Origin: Chlamydomonas reinhardtii
Lineage: Eukaryota > Chlorophyta > Chlorophyceae > Chlamydomonadales > Chlamydomonadaceae
Direction of reading: 5' to 3'
NCBI RefSeq assembly: GCF_000002595.2
Contig: NC_057010.1
Coordinates: 1,444,190 to 1,508,189, forward strand
Length of the DNA: 64,000 nucleotides
The notes under the pieces were generated by a model that was not told the DNA's origin, searched no databases, and saw nothing but the letters and a program-made list of their open reading frames with translations. The translations under genes and the position numbers were made by a program. This document shows positions 57,191 through 64,000 of the stretch, piece by piece. Numbering within the stretch: the first letter of the stretch is position 1; each line of letters starts with the position of its first letter.

Positions 57191-57919
57191 TCATGCCGTA
57201 ATAAGCATAAACAATGCATGGGAGGGCCAATCTGCGCGCCCTGGCATCGGACATGGGGCACATGTCCCCACATTCGACATATTATATGCGCAGTGGCAAG
57301 GTGGGGCTCTCAAACGCTGCTGCGCGTGATGACACGTTTGACGAGCATGCCGATGCGCATTTGTCTATGCCTCTGTGGGGTGGGGTGGGGTGGGGGGGTC
57401 GTCCCCTCAAGGGGGACAGTCCCGCGGGCTTTGGGGGATGAGGTCTGGCACTTTGTTTCCTAAATCACCCCCCCACCCCATAGACAAATGCGCATCGGCA
57501 TGTGGGGTCAGGCACTCTGCTTCCTCTCCCGAGTCCAATCCAAAAACATTCCTACAGAAACACCTGGTAATACCATGACTTCATACGCCAACTAGCGCAC
57601 CATGCGCTAAATCGTCTGCTTGTCCAGCATGCACGCGTACAACAGGACGGGCTTGGTGTTTCTAGCTCTGTTATCTGTGACACTGGCACTCTCTCGGCTA
57701 AAGAGCAAAGTGGAGAAGGACTGAGTAGGTGCCCGGCCCCGCTTAAGACAGGGCCATCATGCGGTGATGGGCCGACAAGGGTCGATTCAGTTAGAGCCAG
57801 TCTTCCGGGCCGGGCCCCCGAATGACCCAACCGGGCGACAAACCGGCGCGTCGGCGCCACATCCATCTGAATACGCTACCGTGCCAGGCCTACTTCTGCG
57901 CACGCCCCCGTGCTGGCTG
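57191..57919. other. Intergenic region with hairpin-forming inverted repeat
   Basis: Contains the inverted repeat at 57346-57502. The rest is the 3' flank of the dioxygenase gene, with no TGTAA recognised. Confidence 0.45.
57346..57502. repeat. Inverted repeat with perfect 24-bp arms
   Basis: Arms at 57346-57369 and 57479-57502 are exact reverse complements, starting CATGCCGATGCG and ending TTTGTCTATG. Just inside, GGGGTGGGGGGG on the left pairs with CCCCCCCACCCC on the right. The 109-base interior is otherwise unique. It could be a short hairpin or foldback element, or a MITE-like end pair. Confidence 0.92.
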
Positions 57920-60900
57920 CTACTGCTGTTGCTGCTTGCCTGCCGCGCCCTTGGCCGCCGGCATTTGAATGGCCGGCTGCGGCGCGCCTACCCAGCCGCC
58001 CGTCGCGCTCTTCTCCAGCTTGTAAAGCACCTCCTGTGCGCAGCAGCAATGCCACACATGGGAGCGGGGCGGGTGGATACGACATTGACAGCTAGACGAG
58101 CAGAGCCCGTCGGCTGCTCTTAGCCGACCATGAGGAATCTCTTCCCGCAAAGCTACTGCCACCGTCGCAACCCGTCCCGTATCTCTCCCGTGGGGGCTGC
58201 GCCCACGGCTTGCGGTCGCGCCCGCATGGCTCTCAAATCAACACTTTGCACCCTAGCAGTTAAAGGGGGCCGGGGGCCAACCCCGTGAAGCCGCTTACCG
58301 TGCGGATGACGTACTTGGAGCCCTGCGTCACCGCCGCGCCCTCGTGCACCAGGCTGCCCATGGTGTCGCCGTGAGGAAACACCAGGATGTTGCCAGCTAC
58401 CGGCCCCACGCTGTGGGCCTCTAGGCAGGCGCCGCTGCCTGCATTTTTAACACAGGCCGTGGAAGCGTCACATAGAGTCCTGGACTCGTGGTAGCAAGCA
58501 ACAGCCCAGGCAGGTTCCACAGCAGCTGCACATGCGCCGCCCTCGCGCGCATGAGAGAGACAGCTGCATGGGTGTGATGGGCCCAGCCTCGCGACATGTG
58601 CGGGTTTGGGTTGCCAGGTCCCCCCCCCCGGGTACCTGGCTGTGCCCCCCCGGGTACCTGGCTGTGCGGGCGTGTAGAAGGTTGTGGCGCCGCCCTCGAA
58701 GTCGTCATTCAGGTACACCAGGAACGTCAGCCTTATAGGAGCGGCAGGGGGAGAGAGGGGTAACAGCGACACACACACGGGGGCTCAGCTGCGTCCCAGC
58801 GGCGGCAAGCGTGGGCGGCGGGGCAAACGGGCTAGCAGGCCATGCTAGCCGGGTGCGTGCGTGGAGATGACGACTGGGCCAAAGCTGCACAATAACACAT
58901 GCCGGCGAAGCTCCGGACGAGTGTTTGCACGCACGGCCACTGACACCCACTGACATCCACACCCAGCCCCTACCCAGTCCCTACGCAGTCCCTCCCCAGT
59001 ACCAACCTGGACCAGCGGTCGCCGTACGCGTCGAACTCGTACCGCCCATCTTTGAGCCCGCTGCCCGGCCACGCGCCGTCCACGTGCGGGCGGTACACCG
59101 CCCCCTTGTCGTACCTGCGCCGGCATGATACATGTTACATGACGGTCTCAAGATGCCCGAGCAGCCGAAACGCAGCCAGCTCCGGGCGCCAGCCGCGCAC
59201 ATGCCGCACGCTACATGCTGCCAAATCCATGAATCCACACACACCGGGACTGGGCGGGCTCCTTAGGGCAAAACCACATACGGTGTCTGCACCGACAGCG
59301 CCTATGCACGCACGCACGCACGCACACCCACCGGTACAGCCGCCAGCGGCAGTTAATGCCGGCCAGGTCGCCGCCGCACAGCCGCTGCGGCAGCAGGTGC
59401 GCGATGCGGTCGTACAGCGGACCCTGCGGCGTCGGGGGCGGCGTTGCGGGCGGTGTCAGCAGCGGGTCAGAAGCGGCGAGGTGCACCGAACATGCTTTCG
59501 ACAATCTTGGAAACCAAGGCGGTTCCGTATGTGTGTGCAGGGGCCCTGCAACGTTGCCTGCACACCGCACGAGCAAGGAAGAAACCCAAGCAGCTAGCTG
59601 CTCAAACCTACAGCCGGTAAACACACCTGCAGCGACTCGTCCGCCAGCCACACACAGCCCGCGGCGCCGCGCTCGCCGCCGCCCGACCCGCCGTTCCGCG
59701 CTGCGCTGCTGCTGCTGGTGCCGGAGAGACCGGAGCCGGCGGCCGCCGCGCGGGCCGCTGCGCTGAAGGTGTAATCGGGGTCCACCTGCGATACAAAACA
59801 AGCATGGTTTCAGAAGTACTGGTGGCAGCGCTGAACGCCGACACTTCAGTCGCATAACGTTGGTGCTATCGCTCTAAACTTACGGTGTAGCCCATCTCCT
59901 CCGCGCACGCCATGATCTGCGCGCACTCCTCCCGCGACAGCGCGCCCACCAGCACGAACGCGCCCGTCACGAAAGGCACTTCCACCCGTGTCGCCGCCGG
60001 CCGCTCCTGCTCCCACTTGATGGTGTCGGGTTCTGCACGAGAGTCAACGGATGCATCAGCCCAGCTTGACCACACATACGGTCAGGAGCAACGAACGACC
60101 TTACGATCATCCTCACATCATTACCGTTTGCATGAAGGCACCGGAGATAAGGACTACACACACCCACACACACCTGTGCAGAACATGGTGAGGTCCTTGG
60201 CCACATTGGGCAGCAGCGTGGCGGCGCCTCCTGCACCCTTGGCGCCGTCTTGCGCAGCCGCCGCCGCCGCCGCCGCGGCTGCCGCAGCATTAGTCATGGT
60301 GCTGCCATTGGCGTTTGTACCTGCGTACTCTGCCGGCAGCGGCACGACGCCGAATCGCCCCGTGTAGGAGCCGTGCTTGGCGCGCACCGCGCTGATTGAG
60401 GCGACCGTGCGCGCATTGGGCGTGGCGCCGTTGCTGGTCACTGCGGCAGCACTGGTGCTGGTGCTGGTGGAAGCAGCCTCGCCATCCTCAGCGCTGCCGG
60501 CGACAGGCGGCGGCCGCCAGGGCGCGAAGCGGCGCACTGGGATGGCGCCGCCGCCGGTGGCCGCGCCGACGTCAGCGCCCTCCTCCTGGGCGCTGGTGCT
60601 GGGGCCGCTCCCGCTTCCGTTGCCGTTGCCTGCACCGGCGCCGCCTGCCGCGGGCGCAGCAGGCTGAGGGCCTGAGGCCACGCGCATGATGCCCGCGAGG
60701 AGCTTGGCGGCGACGGCCTCCGTGCCCGCAAGGTCCGCCGCCCGCACCCACCGCATGATAGCCCCGAGCTGCGCATGGGCAGCAGACCATACACACATAC
60801 ACATATAACAACGATGCACTTGTCTAAGAGTCCGTATTGGTTTGGGCAACCTGTGAGAGCCCAGCCGGCATCAGCCAGCAGCTGGCCTGATCCCAACGCA

Positions 60901-61434
60901 GCACATCCATGCCAGCCGGTACGAGCGGTACACACCTTGGGTACCTCCGCCTGCCCCTCATTCTGCTGCTTCTCCAACATCTCCAGCAGCTGTGCCGCGT
61001 CCTCCCAGGCGCGCACGTTCATAGCCTCGCTGATGATCGGCACCAGCTTGACCTTCTTCTTGGCATTGGCCAGGTTGGGCAACTGTGCAGGGACCAGGGT
61101 GGTTGCGGGTGGCGACGGCGGTGGTTGGACGGGTGGTATGGGTGCGCGAGTCCTTTCTGCCCAACCCAGCAACAACCGCGAGACATACGCGACCGACACA
61201 TTGCTGTGAAAGGGTGTCAAGCCGTGCGAGCGCGACAAGAGAGCCATGGCATGCGCAACACCGCCGGGAAACAGTTTTGACGTTGCAGGCAACCCGCGGC
61301 CACCAATTTACCTTGTACTTTAGTCGCTTTGCAATGGCTGCCAGCACGCCTCCAGCAGCGGGGCCGCCGTTTTGGTTGGACTCTTGCGCCAGCTTCGCCG
61401 CTTTCTTCCGTTGTTTTACTAGAGTCTTGCCCAT
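57920..61434 (-). CDS. 2-oxoglutarate/Fe(II) dioxygenase, prolyl-4-hydroxylase type (10 exons)
   Basis: Exons 61434-61312, 61082-60936, 60768-60174, 60032-59884, 59785-59627, 59423-59332, 59114-59007, 58731-58658, 58438-58299, 58033-57920; phases close, giving 566 residues. The C-terminal 280 residues form the dioxygenase: PFVTGAFVLVGALSREECAQ, the iron-binding YRPHVDGAW (His and Asp near 432-434), RLTFLVYLNDDFEGGATTFY, GNILVFPHGDTMGSLVHEGA (distal His near 514) and GSKYVIRTEVLY (2OG-binding Lys). It hydroxylates a protein or small substrate not predictable here. The N-terminal 290 residues start with a basic MGKTLVKQRKKAAKLAQ, then a helical segment (NVRAWEDAAQLLEMLEKQQN) and Ser/Ala-rich linkers. 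There is no signal peptide, unlike secretory collagen-type P4Hs, so it is probably cytosolic or nuclear. The tail ends in polyGln. Confidence 0.92.
58635..58670 (-). repeat. Tandem duplication spanning the exon 8 splice donor
   Basis: A 22-bp unit containing GCACAGCCAG|GTACCC is present twice in a row, giving two equal donors (exon ends 58658 or 58636). Confidence 0.85.
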
Positions 61435-61860
61435 TTGTACGTGCTGTACACAGCGAATCCGTGGAGGCCTGTCGAGAAATTAGCTACCGATTGTTCCGCA
61501 AGACGTGCGCTTTCATACACGAACAGGGCGTCCACACAACTCAGTCCAGGCTATTGCTTTACAAATCCCATGTGCGAAAACTTCAACCTCCGCTGCTGTA
61601 TAGCCAAGACCGGCCCATCGCTCCTGCTCTCCCATTCCTGGGGGGAAGTTTGACACGCGCACAGCACGCTGCTAACTGTTGCTCTGCCGCGCTGGAGGCA
61701 GCGGGCGCTCGTCACTACGGAAACCACCGTACAACGCCCTGTGCGAATGCCGCCGCTGTTAGCAACAAGTCAGCAGCCCTCCTCCCCACCAAGCGTCCTA
61801 CCTACTGACCAACGCTCGTGTAGTCACAACGCTGACCTAGCTAGCCACCTCGCCACGCCC
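61435..61860. other. Intergenic region between NUP160-like and dioxygenase genes
   Basis: Minus-strand tandem arrangement. TTACA at 61559-61563 reads as TGTAA for the NUP160-like gene. The rest should hold the dioxygenase promoter and leader. Confidence 0.5.
61559..61563 (-). terminator. TGTAA polyadenylation signal of the NUP160-like gene
   Basis: About 300 bases after the stop at 61861 and 125 bases before the dioxygenase start codon. Confidence 0.6.
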
Positions 61861-64000
61861 TTAGCCAAACAGCCGCACGCCACCTCCACCCAGCGCTGCC
61901 CCAAACAGCGAGCCGCCGGCCCCGCCGCCCATCATGGGCGTCAGCGGCGACGCCGCCGCGGTGCCACCGGCGCCGAGCAGCAGCAGTGGCGGCGCCGAGG
62001 CGTCCATCCCGAGCCCCATCCCGAACCCGTGCCCGTTGCCCATGCCCGCTCCCGCAGCCCCAGTGCCCGCCGCCGCGTCACGGCCCGCCGCAGACGCCAG
62101 CTGGTCCTGTGCGCAGGAACACACGTACGGCGACAGGAGGTGGGAAGGTCATACGTCAGCTCGGTGTGACATCTGACGCATGCGGGTCGTTGTCCGGCTG
62201 GCGGGTGGGTCGCAACCACGCTGTTTGTTGCAACAGTTGCCGTTGCCGCCTGGCTCCGCCGCGTTCGAACCCAGCTCCTGCTCAATCAAACCTGCCCCGG
62301 GCCTAAGCCCTCCGCCCCTCCCCGGCCCCTCCTCCCAGCCCTTCTCCCGGCCCCTTCCTCCTAGCCCTCCTCCCAGCCCCCCTCCCGGCCCCCCCTCCCA
62401 GCCCCTCTATCCAGCCGTCCTCCCAGCCCCTCCAACCTGCAGGCGCTCCGTGTCCGTGGCCACTAGGTCCAGGTGCTGCGCCACCGCAGCGTTGAGGCGG
62501 CCCAGCAGCGCCGCCGAGCGCTCCTGGCCCAGCTGCTGCGCGATGACCAGCTTGGTGTGCAGCAGCTCCAGCTGGGGTGGGCGGGGGGTGGGCGGGAAGC
62601 GCGGAGCGCGTGGAGAGTGTCAGGTAGAGGGAGGCGCGCCCATGACATTACCCGAGACCCAGAACCTCACGCGGCGGTGATGAGGGAGGGAGGCAAAGTG
62701 CACGCGGGAGTCTGGCCACCATGGCCCATGTGCAGGGCAGCGCAGCACGCTGCACGTGACACAGCGGCAGCAGCAGTGGCGCTCAGGACAGCCGCTGCGC
62801 ACGTCAGGCCGCACCTGCGGGTAGGGCATCCAAGCGGCGCTGTGGCGGCGCCGCAGACGCACATCCACACGGCCCCACGCCTCCACCGCCGCCGCCACCA
62901 GGTCCACCGCCGCCGCCAGTCGGTCATGGCGCAGGTACAGCGACAGCAGGCTGGCGGGGCCGCAGGCGGCGGCGCCCATGGCGGCGGCAGCAGCGGCGCC
63001 GTCGCCGGACGTGACCGCCTCTGGCCCAAGCTGCGGACAGGGATCAACGAAGGCCACACAGTAGCACCAGCGGGTCAGCATGTAAGACTGCTCAAGGGCC
63101 GCAGCCCTGAGCGCACGGCGCGGGCCGTCGAGCTGCCGCCTGTACAACCCACATCAACAACCCCAACGCCAACACAACCCTAATCCGAGCAGCCAACCCA
63201 AGCAGCCAACTCCGTCGTTCCTCGACAGCTACCGTACCCTCGCCGGCGCCTAGCCCGGGCCCTCTCCCTCACCTCCTCCGCCAGGAACATGTCCAGCAGC
63301 CACTGCGGCAGGTCCACACGCGGGTCCACGCGCAGCACCGCCTCCGCCGCCGCGTCACGCAGCATCCACGCCGCGCGCAGCCCGCCGCCGCCACCCGCGC
63401 CGCCGGCCGCCTCCGCCGCCACGTCGGCGGCCGCCGCCGCCGCCAGCAGCGAGCGCAGCTTGGCCCACAGCGGCGCGGCGCGGCCGCCCAGGGTGCCCGC
63501 CACGGCGGCGGCGCCGGCGGCGCCCAGGCCGGCGGCTGCGGCGCCGCCGTCCGGGTCGTCTGTGAAGAGGTCGGTGGTGGGCAGCGCCGGCCCGCCGGTG
63601 GGCACACCTGTGGCACGTGAGACAGGACCGGGGGTGCAGGTGACGCGGTGTCGGCATCGCAGACACAGGCATACGAGCAAGGACCGGCGCCAGCTGCAGC
63701 TCTGCTGCGCCACGCACTCCCACATCCTCCCTCCCATGCCACAAGGACGAGACTACCGCCTGTTCCGCACCCTGCCTCCCACGCTCTGCCTCCCACGCCC
63801 TGCCTCCCACGCCTTTCCTCCCACGCGCTCACGCCCTCTACCCATGCCCCGCACCTCCATCCTGCAGCTGCAGCCGCATGCAGTGCGCCGCCAGCGCGCC
63901 CACCACCACCTCCATGGCGCGGCACCAGGCCTCGCCGCCGCGGGCGCCGCAGCAGTCCGCCACCAGCGCCAGGGCGCCCTCGTAGCGGCCCAGCAGCAGC
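61861..64000 (-). CDS. NUP160: Nucleoporin NUP160-like, C-terminal part (partial, 5 exons visible)
   Basis: Visible exons: 64000(partial)-63855, 63607-63273, 63030-62815, 62571-62437, 62106-61861. Phases close and the 5' part lies beyond the right edge. About 370 residues are visible. They match the end of NUP160, a scaffold of the Y-shaped (Nup107-160) nuclear pore complex: VDPRVDLPQWLLDMF (compare LPxWLxxMF in plants and animals), then LLSLYLRHDRLAAAVDLVAA, then RRRHSAAWMPYPQLELLHTK (compare KxPSAVWFPYxxIExLW), then LGRLNAAVAQHLDLVATDTE. The very C-terminus is an extra Gly/Met/Ala-rich tail (GMGNGHGFGMGLGMD) ending in GGGGVRLFG. The identification rests on the order of these blocks. The amino-terminal beta-propeller cannot be checked here. 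Confidence 0.82.
63775..63830. repeat. CCTCCCACGC tandem units in a NUP160-like intron
   Basis: Four imperfect units of CTGCCTCCCACGC in the first visible intron. Confidence 0.75.

Overview
The window reads as nuclear DNA of a volvocine green alga, Chlamydomonas reinhardtii or a close relative. The evidence is its high GC content, alanine/glycine/glutamine-rich low-complexity tracts, many short GT-AG introns, TGTAA polyadenylation signals just after several genes, and lineage-typical F-box-like/ankyrin-type genes. I joined exons by hand at consensus splice sites and checked that reading phase closes across every junction. No transcript or database evidence was available. I see no rRNA, tRNA, CRISPR array or prokaryotic feature.

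Layout, left to right. A coiled-coil protein gene (262-3275, +) converges on an F-box/LRR-like gene (4278-6920, -). A 5'-truncated LINE (7358-10662) follows, flanked by a 15-bp target-site duplication and carrying an internally inverted reverse-transcriptase segment. Next are a hexanucleotide-repeat ORF, an F-box-like/ankyrin gene (11909-14343, -) and a small two-exon gene (15527-16117, -). The last is divergent from RRP8, a nucleolar rRNA methyltransferase (16657-20805, +). Then come a SIL1/HspBP1-type Hsp70 exchange factor with a signal peptide (21291-25013, +), a plastid-targeted RsuA-family pseudouridine synthase (25657-29823, -), a head-to-head plastid membrane protein of DUF3119 type (30067-31492, +) and a neurochondrin-family protein (32054-38018, +).

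The right half holds an unrecognised 636-aa protein gene (38981-41891, -), head to head with a 4'-phosphopantetheinyl transferase (42191-44302, +). Two paralogous FCP1/SCP-type HAD phosphatase genes follow in tandem (45749-49284 and 52857-55445, +), with a decayed LINE (about 50550-52060, -) between them. A repeat-rich gap carries a second copy of that LINE's 3' end and a hairpin-forming inverted repeat. Last are a 2-oxoglutarate/Fe(II) dioxygenase of the prolyl-4-hydroxylase type (57920-61434, -) and the 3' part of a nucleoporin NUP160-like gene that runs off the right edge (61861-64000, -).

The genes are independent eukaryotic transcription units, not an operon. Recurring themes are RNA modification (RRP8, RsuA), protein modification or folding (SIL1, phosphopantetheinyl transferase, dioxygenase, phosphatases) and plastid targeting. 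The most notable structural signals are the rearranged LINE, a near-identical 99-bp patch shared by the otherwise diverged phosphatase paralogs, a 19-nt micro-exon, a GC-AG intron and a duplicated splice donor.
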